Assembly: GCA_016197205.1 (NCBI GenBank)
Contig: JACPWG010000034.1
Location: 130,111 to 165,126, forward strand
Direction of reading: 5' to 3'
Length of the DNA stretch: 35,016 nt
Source of the DNA: Planctomycetota bacterium
Lineage (GTDB): Bacteria > Planctomycetota > MHYJ01 > WSZJ01 > JACPWG01
In this document: piece after piece, positions 16,585 through 24,757 of the stretch
Layout of the letters: each line of letters begins with the position of its first letter
How positions within the stretch are numbered: position 1 is the first letter of the stretch
Program-made: the position numbers and the translations under genes
The notes under the pieces: generated by a model
The model's database searches: none
Told to the model about the DNA's origin: nothing
Seen by the model: only the letters and a program-made list of their open reading frames with translations

Positions 16585-16635
16585 GCCCGCGCAAAAACAA
16601 CTGCGCAGACTCGGACCTCGAGGCTCCTGGGGGCG
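16585..16635 (+). repeat. 51-bp dispersed repeat, copy 2
   Basis: Reverse complement of 4-54 with one mismatch; it contains CTGCGCAGACTCGGACC. A GGGGGCG run leads directly into the partial 133-bp element core. Confidence 0.75.
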
Positions 16636-16654
16636 CGGCCCTCTGGGCCGCGCT

Positions 16655-16687
16655 GCGCGGGCCGGAGACCCGCGCCCCCAGGCATCG
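16655..16687 (+). repeat. Partial copy of the 133-bp element core
   Basis: GCGCGGGCC-GGA-GACCCGCGC followed by CCCCAGGCATCG matches the right half of the 133-bp elements; the terminal inverted repeats are missing. Confidence 0.65.
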
Positions 16688-16850
16688 GTCGATCCACGGA
16701 AAGGTAAAGTAATTCTTGCGCGGGCGCATGGGGCCTCGCTCAGGGCGAGGGAGCGGTCTCACCGCGTCCTTCGGTTCCCTCGGGTTTGCTCTCGCAACCG
16801 ATCGCCTGCCGGCGAGAATTTGTCGGCAAGAAAGGTGTCTGCGGAGTTGT

Positions 16851-16930
16851 GAACCAGATTCCACGGAGCACACGATTACGAATCCGTGCAATCGTCGTTA
16901 CTGCGTGGAAGCTGTGGTTTCGTCGTCGCT
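16851..16930. repeat. Decayed copy of the ACAGATT-type inverted repeat
   Basis: Colinear with 7610-7690: ATTACGAATC, ATCGTCGTTA and CTGTGGTTTCGTCGTCG are kept in the same order, while the arms have diverged. Confidence 0.65.
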
Positions 16931-16950
16931 GGTGTCGCGACGCCCCCCAC

Positions 16951-17373
16951 TTACTTCTCCGAGCCGAGCGGCCGGCGTCCCTTGTACCCGGTGTCCAGAG
17001 GGTGCCAGAAGCCGATGGTGTCCTCGCCGAACTTCCAGCAGAGGCTGACCTCCTCCCCTTCGCGAATCGAACGGAAATCCACGAGCCCCATCTCGTAGTC
17101 CTTCAACTCGATGCCCAGCTCCGCCAGCTCGAAGGCCGCCGAGTCGAGCCGCTGCTTGAGCGTCGACATCTCGTCTTCGAGGACCTTTGCACGTGCCAGG
17201 CCGTGCTTGGTCGGCTTGCCCGACTCGCCCTTGATCTGCAGGTAGGCCTGCGATTTTTCAAAAAGCGAGCGGTAGCACTCGAGAATGTCCCCGACGATGG
17301 AGCGCACGAGGGGCAGGGTCTTCCGCGCCTCGTCGAGAGTGAAGAGCCTGACCTCGGCCTGTGAGCCTGGCAT
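16951..17373 (-). CDS. DUF2203 family protein (140 aa)
   Basis: The ATG at 17373 has GGAG 7 bases upstream. The protein begins with FTLDEARKTLPLVRSIV, then a helical coiled-coil-like middle. It ends with GLVDFRSIREGEEVSLCW, GEDTIGFWHPLDTGYKGR, the conserved C-terminal signature of DUF2203. It is soluble, with no membrane segment. The function of the family is not known. A good promoter lies upstream (17429-17457), divergent from the DUF4149 gene. Confidence 0.93.
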   Translation of the reverse strand: MPGSQAEVRLFTLDEARKTLPLVRSIVGDILECYRSLFEKSQAYLQIKGESGKPTKHGLARAKVLEDEMSTLKQRLDSAAFELAELGIELKDYEMGLVDFRSIREGEEVSLCWKFGEDTIGFWHPLDTGYKGRRPLGSEK

Positions 17374-17428
17374 CGATTTTCTCCGGACCTGGTGGGTGGT
17401 GTGCACTCGGACCAAGGGTCACGGAACT

Positions 17429-17457
17429 ACTATACTCCCGGCCACAGCGGCGTTCAA
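17429..17457 (-). promoter_or_regulatory. Sigma-70-type promoter of the DUF2203 gene
   Basis: On the minus strand TTGAAC (17457-17452), a 17-base spacer and TATAGT (17434-17429). The opposite strand offers TATACT (17431-17436) as a possible -10 for the divergent DUF4149 gene. Confidence 0.6.
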
Positions 17458-17476
17458 GAAAAAGGCAGGCATCACC

Positions 17477-17995
17477 ATGAGGCCCCTCTCCCTCCGCGCC
17501 GGACATGCCCTCGCCTGCCTCGCCCTCGGCCTCTGGGCGGGCGCGATCGCGTGCCTCAGCTTCGCCGCGGCCCCGACGAACTTCCAGGTCCTCCCGTCGC
17601 GCAAGCTGGCCGGCGAGGCGACCGGCGCCACGCTGCGCCGGATCAACCGCATCGAGCTCGCCTGCGCCGCGGCCTCCGCCCTCGGCTTGGCCGGCGCCGC
17701 CCTCGCGCGGCGGCGGCTTCGCCGCCCGGATCTCGCCGCGTTCCTCCTCGTGCTCGTCATGTCCGGCCTGCTCGCGCGCTACGCGGGCGGACTCTCGGAG
17801 CGCATGAAGGACCTCCGCGCACGGATCGCCGACATGGACCTGCCCGCGGACCTGGACCCTTCCCCCGAACGCCGCGAATTCGACGGCCTCCACCACCAGT
17901 ACGTGGCCCTCATGGGCGCCAACCTGTTCCTGGCCGCCGCCGCCGCCGTCCTGCTCGCCGCCACCGGGCCGGGGCTGCCGGAAAACAGAGCGTAG
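17477..17995 (+). CDS. DUF4149 family membrane protein (172 aa)
   Basis: The ATG at 17477 opens MRPLSLRAGHALACLALGLWAGAIACLSFAA-type sequence. Four hydrophobic helices (about 8-30, 60-78, 92-108, 150-168) and the motif APTNFQVLPSRKLAGEATG fit the DUF4149 (TMEM205-like) family. It is an inner-membrane protein of unknown role. The segment between helices three and four (about 110-145) is charged and probably soluble. It is divergently transcribed from DUF2203 across a 103-base spacer. Confidence 0.88.
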   Translation: MRPLSLRAGHALACLALGLWAGAIACLSFAAAPTNFQVLPSRKLAGEATGATLRRINRIELACAAASALGLAGAALARRRLRRPDLAAFLLVLVMSGLLARYAGGLSERMKDLRARIADMDLPADLDPSPERREFDGLHHQYVALMGANLFLAAAAAVLLAATGPGLPENRA

Positions 17996-18068
17996 AGGCG
18001 CGTGGACGGAGCCATGAGTCGCTGTCCGACCCATCATTCCGCGGTCCACCGCCATGCCGGCCATCGCT

Positions 18069-18092
18069 CCGCCTGAAGGCGGAACTACGAAC
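18069..18092 (+). repeat. Short dispersed GGCGGAACTACGAAC repeat, copy 2
   Basis: CCGCCTGAAGGCGG hairpin followed by AACTACGAAC, the partner of 7791-7815. Just downstream, 18150-18187 has repeated CTCAATTCTCA units. Confidence 0.65.
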
Positions 18093-18185
18093 AGCCTCTT
18101 CGCCGTCCTCAACCGTGTCCGCTGGGTCGACGGTCCCCTCTGGCCGGAAAATCTCAATTCTCAAATCTCCCAATCTCAATTCTCA

Positions 18186-18215
18186 TTGCCTCTCCGCGCC
18201 GGCCCATGCTATCTT
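18186..18215 (+). promoter_or_regulatory. Possible promoter of the glutamate semialdehyde dehydrogenase gene
   Basis: TTGCCT (18186-18191), an 18-base spacer and TATCTT (18210-18215), 66 bases before the ATG at 18281. It is a weak match, given for position only. Confidence 0.3.
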
Positions 18216-18280
18216 CGCCCTCCCAAGAGCTTCCTTCTCTCCCCCCGCCCCTTCGTCCCGACCTTCCCGGGAGTCCCGAC

Positions 18281-19828
18281 ATGCTTGGTGAATTCAAGAA
18301 CGAGGCCTTCGTCGACTTCTCCCGCGAGGAGAACAAGAAGGCCATGGAAGACGGTCTCGCGAAAGTCGCAGCCCAGCTCGGCCGCGAGTACGACCTTGTC
18401 GTCGGCGGCGAGCGCATCCGCACCAAGGACAAGCTCCGCTCGCTCAACCCGTCCAACACCGAAGAGGTGGTCGGCTTCGCGAGCAAGGCCGACCGGGAGC
18501 TGGCCGATCGCGCCCTCGGCGCAGCCGGCAAGGCCTTCGACTCCTGGCGCAAGGTGGGCGCCCTGGAGCGCGCCCGCTACCTCTGGAAGGCCGCCGCGAT
18601 CCTTCGCCGCCGCAAGTTCGAGTTCTCGGCGTGGCTCACCTTTGAAGTCGGCAAGACCTGGCCCGAGGCCGACGCCGACACCGCCGAGGCGATCGACTTC
18701 CTCGAATACTACGGCCGCGAAATGGTCCGGCTCGGCGGCCCACAGCCGGTCACCCGCTACCCCGGCGAAGACAACGAGCTGCTCTACCTGCCTCTCGGCG
18801 TCGGCCTCGTCATCTCCCCCTGGAACTTCCCGCTTGCGATCCTGTGCGGCATGACCTCGGCCGCTGTCGTGACCGGCAACACCGTGCTCGTCAAACCCTC
18901 CAGCGTGTCGCCGGTCATCGCCGCCAAGCTCTGCGAGCTCTTCGAAGAGGCCGGCTTCCCGCCCGGTGTCGTGAACTTCCTCCCCGCGAGCGGCGCCGCG
19001 GTCGGGGACTACCTCGTCACCCACCCGAAGCTCCGCTTCATCGCGTTCACGGGCTCCAAGGAAATCGGCCTCCGGATCCATGAAATGTCTTCCCGGCCGC
19101 AGACCGGCCAGCTCTGGCTGAAGCGCACGATCCTCGAGATGGGCGGCAAGGATTCGATCGTCGTGGACGCGGAGGCGGACCTGGACGAGGCCGCGGCCGG
19201 CGTGGTCGCGAGCGCCTTCGGGTTCCAGGGCCAGAAGTGCTCCGCCTGCTCGCGCGCCATCCTGGTGGACGAAATTTATGACAAGGTCGCGGAGCGCGTC
19301 GTCGAGCGCACGCGCGTCCTTGCGGTCGGCCCCGCGCGCGACCCGCAGAACTTCATGGGCCCGGTCGTCGACGAGTCCCAGCTTCGCAAGGTCCTTGAGT
19401 ACGTCGAGGTCGGAAAAAAAGAAGGCAAGCTGCTCTTCGGCGGCGTCCGGGGCGAGGGCAACGGGTACTTCGTGAAGCCCACGGTCTTCGGGGAAATCGG
19501 CGCGCGTGCGCGGCTCGCGCAGGAGGAGATCTTCGGCCCCGTCCTCGCGCTGGTGCGGGCGCGCGATTTCGACGATGCGCTGGCGATCGCGAACAACACG
19601 GAGTTCGGCCTTACCGGCGCGGTCTACTCGCGCGATCGCGCGCACCTCGAGCGGGCGCGCCACGACTTCCACGTGGGCAACCTGTACTTCAACCGGAAAT
19701 GCACGGGCGCGCTGGTGGGCGTCCACCCGTTCGGCGGGTTCAACATGAGCGGGACCGACTCCAAGGCCGGCGGGCCGGATTACCTGTCGCTCTTTCTGCA
19801 GGCGAAGTCCGTGTCCGAGCGGCTGTGA
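18281..19828 (+). CDS. rocA: L-glutamate gamma-semialdehyde dehydrogenase (RocA type, 515 aa)
   Basis: This enzyme oxidises glutamate-5-semialdehyde (from proline or arginine breakdown) to glutamate with NAD+. The ATG at 18281 (MLGEFKNEAFVDFS...) has GGGAG about 8 bases upstream and matches the usual N-terminus of stand-alone RocA/PruA proteins, which are also about 515 residues. Visible are SPWNFPLAI (179-187), VLVKPSSVSP, FTGSKEIG (257-263), the general base Glu286 in LEMGGKD and the nucleophile Cys320 in GFQGQKCSACSR. The end NMSGTDSKAGGPDYLSLFLQ is typical of the family. It is cytosolic. No proline dehydrogenase is adjacent. It is followed by a NuoE-NuoF fusion on the same strand after 204 bases that contain a repeat, so co-transcription is uncertain. 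Confidence 0.95.
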   Translation: MLGEFKNEAFVDFSREENKKAMEDGLAKVAAQLGREYDLVVGGERIRTKDKLRSLNPSNTEEVVGFASKADRELADRALGAAGKAFDSWRKVGALERARYLWKAAAILRRRKFEFSAWLTFEVGKTWPEADADTAEAIDFLEYYGREMVRLGGPQPVTRYPGEDNELLYLPLGVGLVISPWNFPLAILCGMTSAAVVTGNTVLVKPSSVSPVIAAKLCELFEEAGFPPGVVNFLPASGAAVGDYLVTHPKLRFIAFTGSKEIGLRIHEMSSRPQTGQLWLKRTILEMGGKDSIVVDAEADLDEAAAGVVASAFGFQGQKCSACSRAILVDEIYDKVAERVVERTRVLAVGPARDPQNFMGPVVDESQLRKVLEYVEVGKKEGKLLFGGVRGEGNGYFVKPTVFGEIGARARLAQEEIFGPVLALVRARDFDDALAIANNTEFGLTGAVYSRDRAHLERARHDFHVGNLYFNRKCTGALVGVHPFGGFNMSGTDSKAGGPDYLSLFLQAKSVSERL

Positions 19829-19893
19829 GGAATTGCTGATTGCCGGTCCCCGACGGACGCTCGATGCGGAGCCGGCCCTGCCGGCGGCTGACC

Positions 19894-19920
19894 GAACCGC
19901 GACCGTGAGGGAGCGGTCTC
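19894..19920 (+). repeat. GACCGTGAGGGAGCGGTC hairpin repeat, copy 1
   Basis: GAACCGC followed by the small imperfect palindrome GACCG-tgagggag-CGGTC. Related copies are at 21851 (plus) and at 22003 and 30033 (minus). It is REP-like and lies in the 204-base spacer after rocA. Confidence 0.7.
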
Positions 19921-20032
19921 GAGGCTTCCTTCCGCATGCGCGTGCCCGAACTTGCCGACCCGTGGTCAAACGGACCGGCTGAGGCCAATGCACCGTTGCC
20001 CGTCGCTTCACTTCCGACCATCGAGGCCCAGG

Positions 20033-21808
20033 ATGCCCGCCAACGAAACCGTTTCGGGGACGCCCGCGCTACCCGGCAGCCCGTTCGTCGCGGAGCTGGC
20101 GCGGGGCGTCGAGGAAGGCCGACTCCTGCTCCTCGAGGCCCTTCACCGAATCCAGGACGAGTACGGCTATCTCCCGAAGGAGGCCCTCGACGGCCTCGCC
20201 GCCCACGCGCCGCGCGCGTGCGCAGGGGTGCACGCGTTCGTCGCGACGCTCCCCCGCTTCCGGCGCGCGCCGTCCGCGCCGCTCCGCGTCGAGGTGTGTA
20301 CGGGCCTCGCTTGCCGGCTCAACGGTGGTGAGCGCGTCCTCGCGGCGGCCCACGACGTCGCCGAGGAGGTCGGGGGCGGGACCCTCGGCGTCCGGGAGGT
20401 CGGCTGCCTCGGCCAGTGCGAGCACGCGCCGGCGCTGCTCGTCAACGAGCGGATCTACCAGGACGTCTATCCGCAAGGACTGGACAATCTCCTCGGCGCA
20501 TTGCTGCGCGAGGGGCCCGGCGAGGCGCCGCCCGTGCCTGCGCGCCACGAGGACCTCCACGCGGCACGCCTCCGCGGCGGCTACCGCTCCTTCGAAGACG
20601 TCTGCCTCGGCGAGGATGCCGGCTGGGTGGTGGACGGGCTCGCGGCAAGCGGCCTGCGCGGGCTGGGCCGGGGCGGGTTCGGCGTCGCCGCGAAGTGGGA
20701 GGCGGTCCGCAAGGCGTCGGGCTCGCCGAAGTACGTGGTGGTGAACGCCCAGGAGTCCGAGCCGGGGAGCTTCAAGGACCGCGTGCTCCTGGAGACCGAG
20801 CCGCACCGGGTCCTCGAAGGCGCGCTCATCGCGGCGGCGGTCGTCGGCGCGCAGGACTGCTTCGTGTGCCTGCGCGCCGAGTATCGGCTCGCCCGGTCGA
20901 TCCTGGAAAAGGAGCTGGCCGCGCTCGCCGCGTCGGGCCTGCTGTGGCCGGCGACCGGCGGCGGGGGCGGCGCGAGCGGCGGCTCGGCGCGCGGTGGGCC
21001 CGGCCCTTTTCGCCTGCGGCTGATCGTGGGCGGCGGTGGATACCTCGGCGGCCAGGAGACGGCGCTACTCGAGGCGCTCGAAGGGCGGCGACAGGAGCCT
21101 CGCCTCACGCCTCCCCATCCGGCCGAACGTGGCCTGTGGGCGAAGCCGACGCTCGTGCAGAACGCGGAAACACTCGCGGTCGTCCCGCGCATTCTGGAGC
21201 TGGGCGCCGGCTGGTTCCGCAACCAGGGGCGGGGCGGCGCGTCAGGCGCGCGGCTCTTCTCGATCAGCGGGCAGGTGAAGCGGCCGGGCGCCTACCTCGC
21301 GCCGATGGGCACGTCCGCGCGCGAACTGATCCAGGCGTACGCAGGGGGCGTCTCCGGCGGGCGCGCGCTCAAAGCGTTCTTCCCGGGCGGGGCGCTGTCC
21401 GGGGCTCTCCCGGCGGAGCGCGCGGACCTGCCGATGTCCTTCGAAGCCGTCGCCGAAGCGGGGTCGGCACTCGGCTGCGGCGCACTGGTCGTGGTCGCGA
21501 CCGGGACGTGCATCGTGCGGCTCGCCTCCCGGTCGCTCGATTTCCTGGCGCGCGAGACGTGCGGGAAGTGCGCTGCGTGCAAGGACGGCACCGCGCGCCT
21601 GCGCGACGCGGTGGGGGCGCTCACGCGAGGCGAGCTCTCGGCGGCCGGCCTCTCCGCGCTCGGCGAGGTCCCGGCCCCGATGGCGGCCGGCTCGATCTGC
21701 GGCCTGGGCAGGTCGGCCGCGGCGCCGCTCGTGTCCGGTCTCGCGCACTTCCGCGGGGAGTTCGAGGCGCACGTGAGGCGCGAGTGCCCGGAGCGGCAGT
21801 GCTTTTGA
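20033..21808 (+). CDS. NuoE-NuoF fusion, NADH-oxidising flavin/iron-sulfur subunit (591 aa)
   Basis: The ATG at 20033 has GAGG 6 bases upstream. Residues about 10-175 are a NuoE-like thioredoxin-fold domain with the [2Fe-2S] ligands Cys89, Cys94 (CTGLAC) and Cys125, Cys129 (CLGQC). Residues about 190-591 are NuoF-like: the FMN loop GLGRGGFGVAAKW, the NADH region NAQESEPGSFKDR, the second glycine loop GGGYLGGQETALLEALEG, an SLBB segment and the [4Fe-4S] ligands in CGKCAACKDG (Cys510, 513, 516) with Cys556 in SICGLG. All cofactor ligands are present. Fused or paired NuoEF modules serve complex I, NAD-dependent formate dehydrogenases and electron-bifurcating hydrogenases. None of those partners is here, so the electron acceptor is unknown. 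The usual acidic residue of the NADH loop is Gln here (AQES), as in some non-complex-I members. Confidence 0.93.
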   Translation: MPANETVSGTPALPGSPFVAELARGVEEGRLLLLEALHRIQDEYGYLPKEALDGLAAHAPRACAGVHAFVATLPRFRRAPSAPLRVEVCTGLACRLNGGERVLAAAHDVAEEVGGGTLGVREVGCLGQCEHAPALLVNERIYQDVYPQGLDNLLGALLREGPGEAPPVPARHEDLHAARLRGGYRSFEDVCLGEDAGWVVDGLAASGLRGLGRGGFGVAAKWEAVRKASGSPKYVVVNAQESEPGSFKDRVLLETEPHRVLEGALIAAAVVGAQDCFVCLRAEYRLARSILEKELAALAASGLLWPATGGGGGASGGSARGGPGPFRLRLIVGGGGYLGGQETALLEALEGRRQEPRLTPPHPAERGLWAKPTLVQNAETLAVVPRILELGAGWFRNQGRGGASGARLFSISGQVKRPGAYLAPMGTSARELIQAYAGGVSGGRALKAFFPGGALSGALPAERADLPMSFEAVAEAGSALGCGALVVVATGTCIVRLASRSLDFLARETCGKCAACKDGTARLRDAVGALTRGELSAAGLSALGEVPAPMAAGSICGLGRSAAAPLVSGLAHFRGEFEAHVRRECPERQCF

Positions 21809-21850
21809 GCCGGCGCCCGTAAGCACCGCGTCCGCCCCTGCGACGCGACG

Positions 21851-21876
21851 GAACCGCGACCGTCAGGGAGCGGTCC
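21851..21876 (+). repeat. GACCGTCAGGGAGCGGTC hairpin repeat, copy 2
   Basis: Same structure as 19894-19920, located 43 bases after the NuoEF stop. With the inverted copy at 22003-22029 it could pair into a larger stem between the convergent genes. Confidence 0.7.
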
Positions 21877-22002
21877 CGCGGCATTCGCCCAATCCGCGTT
21901 TCTCGACACTCGTGAACGGCGCCCGAGGTGGCCTCGGCGCGGACGATGTGCTGTTTGAACGGCTGCCGCGGCATCGAGGCACGCGCGGTGGTCGCTCGCC
22001 GC

Positions 22003-22029
22003 GGGACCGCTCGCTCACGCTCGCGGTTC
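22003..22029 (-). repeat. GACCG hairpin repeat, copy 3 (inverted)
   Basis: Reads GAACCGCGAGCGTGAGCGAG then CGGTCCC on the minus strand, just downstream of the DUF4097 gene. Confidence 0.7.
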
Positions 22030-22071
22030 GGCGCAGGCGCCCCGAGCCAGCGGAGCACGCCGCGCCGGCCC

Positions 22072-23337
22072 CTACTCCCCCGTCACCAGCGTGACGGCGC
22101 CACTGTCACTGTGGAGCGACACCTGAGGGCCGCCGTCACCCAGCCTGCCGGTCGCCTCCGAACCGTCCCGGCCCACCTTGACCCCCGGCGCATCCGAGCG
22201 CACCTTGCCGAACCTCGTCGATGCCCTCACCTCCGCGGAGAAGGCGCGAGGCACCGTCAGCGTCACGCGACCGAAGCGAGACGCGAGTTCCCACGGCGCC
22301 GCGGGCGTCACCACCCCGTGCACGGTCGCCTCCACGTCGCCGCTCGCCGTCCGCGCGTTGAGCGTCTCCGCGGCGCCGTCGTACAGGACCGAGCCGAAGC
22401 TCGTGCGCAGCTCCGCCGATCCCCCTTCCTGCCCCTCGACGGAGACGGCCCCGCTCGCGGAGTGGGCCTTGAGGTCCCCCTTCACCCTCTTCGCCGTCAC
22501 GCCCCCGAAGCGGGTCTCCAGCGTGTAGCAGCCCCCACTCAGGTCTTCACCGGATACGGACCCGGAGGAGGTCGAGGCCGTCACGGTGCCCGCCATCCCC
22601 ACGAGCGTGATCCTGCCGAAGCCGCTCGACAGGTCGGCCCGTTCGCCGCTCCATTCCCGGACGTGGACGGCCCCGGAAACCGTTTCCCCCTTCAACACAC
22701 CCTTCGCCCTCTGGACCCGCACGCCGCCGAACCCGGTTTTCAAGGTGAGGCAGCCCCCGTCCGCGTCCTCCAGCGAGACCGCGCCGCTCTTCGAGGTCAG
22801 CGACGCATCACCGCGCACGCCCGAGGCGGACACGGCGCCGAAGTCCGAGTCCAGCTCCACCGCACCGACCGGCCCCTTCACCGTCAATTCGCCGGTCCCA
22901 TTGTTCGCCCGGAGCTCCGTCCCTGCCGGCACGGTGACTTCGAGCGCGACGGTCGGCCCGCTCGCCTCCAGCGCCAGAGGTCCCTGGTGGATCCGGGTCT
23001 GCACGGCTTCCTGTCGAATCGTCACGCCGTCCTTTTCGCGCTCCACCGTCAACGGGTGTTCCGCGAGAAGCCGCGCGGCCTCCTCGGTCGTGTCGGCCCG
23101 CTGCACGCGGACCGCGACGACCCGCACGTCCGCGCCTTCCCCCACGCGCACCCGCGTCGGTCCGCGCGGGTTCGCGAGCGTCACTCGGGCGGCGCCCTCC
23201 AAGGAAATCGTCTGCTCCACTCGGTCCTCCGCCGAAGCGCCGGCGTCCGCGAAGACCTCGGCTGCCCGACCGCCGAAGAGGACGAGGGCCTTGATCGCAC
23301 CCGCGACGAAGAGCACCGCAACGCAGAGTCGGAACAT
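22072..23337 (-). CDS. Exported DUF4097 beta-solenoid repeat protein (421 aa)
   Basis: The ATG at 23337 has GGGAGG 7 bases upstream. A hydrophobic N-terminus (residues 2-21) acts as signal or anchor. The body is built from repeats of roughly 36-39 residues with alternating SGAVxVE and LxTxFGxV strands (for example SKSGAVSLED, LKTGFGGVRV, SGFGRITLVG, ASTSSGSVSG, LETRFGGVTA, SASGAVSVEG, LRTSFGSVLY). This is the DUF4097 / putative adhesin pattern, expected to form a right-handed beta solenoid outside the cytoplasm. No catalytic motif is visible. It is convergent with the NuoEF gene. Function in the family is not defined; some members sit beside anti-sigma factors, which are not seen here. Confidence 0.88.
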   Translation of the reverse strand: MFRLCVAVLFVAGAIKALVLFGGRAAEVFADAGASAEDRVEQTISLEGAARVTLANPRGPTRVRVGEGADVRVVAVRVQRADTTEEAARLLAEHPLTVEREKDGVTIRQEAVQTRIHQGPLALEASGPTVALEVTVPAGTELRANNGTGELTVKGPVGAVELDSDFGAVSASGVRGDASLTSKSGAVSLEDADGGCLTLKTGFGGVRVQRAKGVLKGETVSGAVHVREWSGERADLSSGFGRITLVGMAGTVTASTSSGSVSGEDLSGGCYTLETRFGGVTAKRVKGDLKAHSASGAVSVEGQEGGSAELRTSFGSVLYDGAAETLNARTASGDVEATVHGVVTPAAPWELASRFGRVTLTVPRAFSAEVRASTRFGKVRSDAPGVKVGRDGSEATGRLGDGGPQVSLHSDSGAVTLVTGE

Positions 23338-23573
23338 GTCCGGACCTCCCTGGAAGGCTGTGGGAACCCATGGCACGAGGCTGCGCTACGAATGGCCGTC
23401 AGCCCCGCGGATGCCGGACCCTGAAGCGCACTTCTCGTGCCATCGACTCGGCGCCGCGCGCAAGGGCGACACAAGCCATTGCAGCCAAGCCAGATGCAAG
23501 GCCAGAAGTGTCGCATGCAGTGCTGCGGTCCGCCCGCACCCCCATCCGCGATTGCAAGATGCGTTCGACGCAC

Positions 23574-23918
23574 TCAATTTTCTTGCAGCCGGGCTTCGGT
23601 CCGACCGCGCCAGCGTTCGCGCGCCCGCTCCCCCTCCAGCGCCCGCTCGAAGCTCACCAGTCGCCGCACCAGGGCGTTGTACGCCGAGTGGGCGCAGCGA
23701 GGGCGCTCCCCCGCCAACCTTCGGTAGAGGCGGAGCTCCGGTTCATCGGGCAAGCCGGAGGCCGGAGGCACCGGGATCCCGAGCCGACGCAGCCTCGGTG
23801 CGCCGATGGCGACGAGCAGCGACTCGTGCGATTCCACGCCGCGCGCGAGGTCAGCGAGCCCGCGCCGGATGAGTTCCTCCCCCGGCCGCTCTTCAGCGTG
23901 GGGCTTCGTCGGATCCAC
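23574..23918 (-). CDS. Small protein of the kinase/nucleotidyltransferase module (114 aa)
   Basis: The GTG at 23918 has GGAGGAG 7 bases upstream and overlaps the end of the nucleotidyltransferase reading frame by 26 bases, which supports an operon. The protein is soluble, acidic/basic mixed and helical, with the patterns ELIRRGLADLARGVESHESLL, GAPRLRRLGIPVPP, ELRLYRRLAGE and AYNALVRRLVSFERALEGER. I do not recognise a named domain. Similar small proteins downstream of DUF6036 genes appear in other bacteria as far as I recall. This is the last gene of the module and looks intact although its upstream partner is broken. Confidence 0.65.
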   Translation of the reverse strand: MDPTKPHAEERPGEELIRRGLADLARGVESHESLLVAIGAPRLRRLGIPVPPASGLPDEPELRLYRRLAGERPRCAHSAYNALVRRLVSFERALEGERARERWRGRTEARLQEN

Positions 23919-24102
23919 GGAGCTTCTCCTCCAGGCGGGCGCGGAACTCGGCGGGTTCGATGGCGGGAAAGCGCACGAGACCCGGTTCGATCTCGTCGAA
24001 CGCCGCGCGCAGGTCCGCCGCGTTCGTTAGCCCGCTGGCAAGGATTTCCCGGACATCGTCGAGGTCGCGAGCGTGCCCACGCTCGATCGCCGGCAACACG
24101 AC
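23893..24102 (-). pseudogene. C-terminal fragment of DUF6036-type nucleotidyltransferase
   Basis: The frame reads IERGHARDLDDVREILASGL...FDEIEPGLVRFPAIEPAEFRARLEEKL, matching the C-terminal end of DUF6036-like nucleotidyltransferases. The N-terminal two thirds, including the nucleotidyltransferase motif, is missing: the frame is cut at the edge of the inverted-repeat element at 24103. The missing type of sequence is found as a separate N-terminal fragment at 27371-27859 in the second module. Confidence 0.7.
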
Positions 24103-24290
24103 TTTGTGGTGCAGGGCTTCCGCACTGCACCGTCGGGGCCCCCCGCGTAGAAATCACCGAGCCCGTCGGGTGCGGATGCGGCGCACGGAGAAATCGGGGA
24201 GGTGCTTCTGACGTTCCGTGCGCGAGCAGGTGCAGAGCGGACCCGCCCATCGGAGCGCAGCGCGCGAAGGCGGAAGCCGTGCACCCCAAG
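24103..24290. mobile_element. 188-bp inverted-repeat element, copy 1
   Basis: The ends are TTGTGGTGCAGGGCTTCCGC (24104-24123) and GCGGAAGCCGTGCACCCCAA (24270-24289), nearly perfect inverted copies. The interior is colinear with 28262-28453. It has no coding capacity. It interrupts the nucleotidyltransferase gene of module 1. Confidence 0.75.
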
Positions 24291-24383
24291 GCGGGCTCAA
24301 GTCGCAGGCTCAACTGTATGACATGCTCGCGGCGGGCGAGTTGGAGGCGAAAGCAGCTTGCAGCGGTTGCCGCCGCCGCCGAC

Positions 24384-24683
24384 CTATTCCTCCCCCGGGA
24401 GAAGTGTGCCGAGGTCAACGCCGTGCTTCCGTTCGTACGCCTCAAGCCTGCGAATGCGCTCGAGGTCCTCCCGGATGCGAGCCACCAGTTTCAATGTGTA
24501 CGGCCTTCCATCGAGTCGGTCCTGCAGGTCCTTGAGCATCGGTTCCCAGGAGTGCTCGTAAAGCGCGTCTCGAAGGACGAGCAGCGTCCTTTCCTCCGGG
24601 CTTAGCGCTGCAGCGTAGGCGCTGTGCGTCGCAGGGATAGAGCGGCTCTCCGTTTTGGCTTTCCTTTTTCCCCCGCTCTTCAT
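24384..24683 (-). CDS. 99-aa module protein, copy 1
   Basis: The ATG at 24683 has GGAGGAG closely upstream. The N-terminus is Lys/Arg-rich (MKSGGKRKAK), followed by AAALSPEERTLLVLRDALYEHSWEPMLKDLQ and a long charged helix ending RLEAYERKHGVDLGTLLPGEE. No membrane segment or known domain. The copy at 28550-28849 is about 88% identical by eye and of equal length, which shows that the reading frame has been kept after duplication. It sits between the kinase and the nucleotidyltransferase remnant; an antitoxin or adaptor role is a guess. Confidence 0.8.
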   Translation of the reverse strand: MKSGGKRKAKTESRSIPATHSAYAAALSPEERTLLVLRDALYEHSWEPMLKDLQDRLDGRPYTLKLVARIREDLERIRRLEAYERKHGVDLGTLLPGEE

Positions 24684-24757
24684 GCTACTCCTCCACACCG
24701 ACCGGCATGCCGCCGCTGCGCAATTCCCACCACAGTCCCGCGCCGCGGTGAACGTAG

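Larger units (their letters stand above)
16361..16950. other. Repeat-rich intergenic region, no gene seen
   Basis: About 590 bases between convergent genes. It contains the second 51-bp repeat (16585-16635), a partial copy of the 133-bp element core (16655-16687), part of a CGAGGGAGCGGTCTC repeat (about 16746-16761) and a decayed ACAGATT-type inverted repeat (16851-16930). I see no intrinsic terminator or gene. Confidence 0.6.

Noticed and set aside
16361..16950. Several open frames of 70-190 codons on both strands
   Set aside because: They consist of translated dispersed repeats (for example the GGAGLRPA-type peptide of the 133-bp element), lack ribosome sites and disagree in frame between copies.
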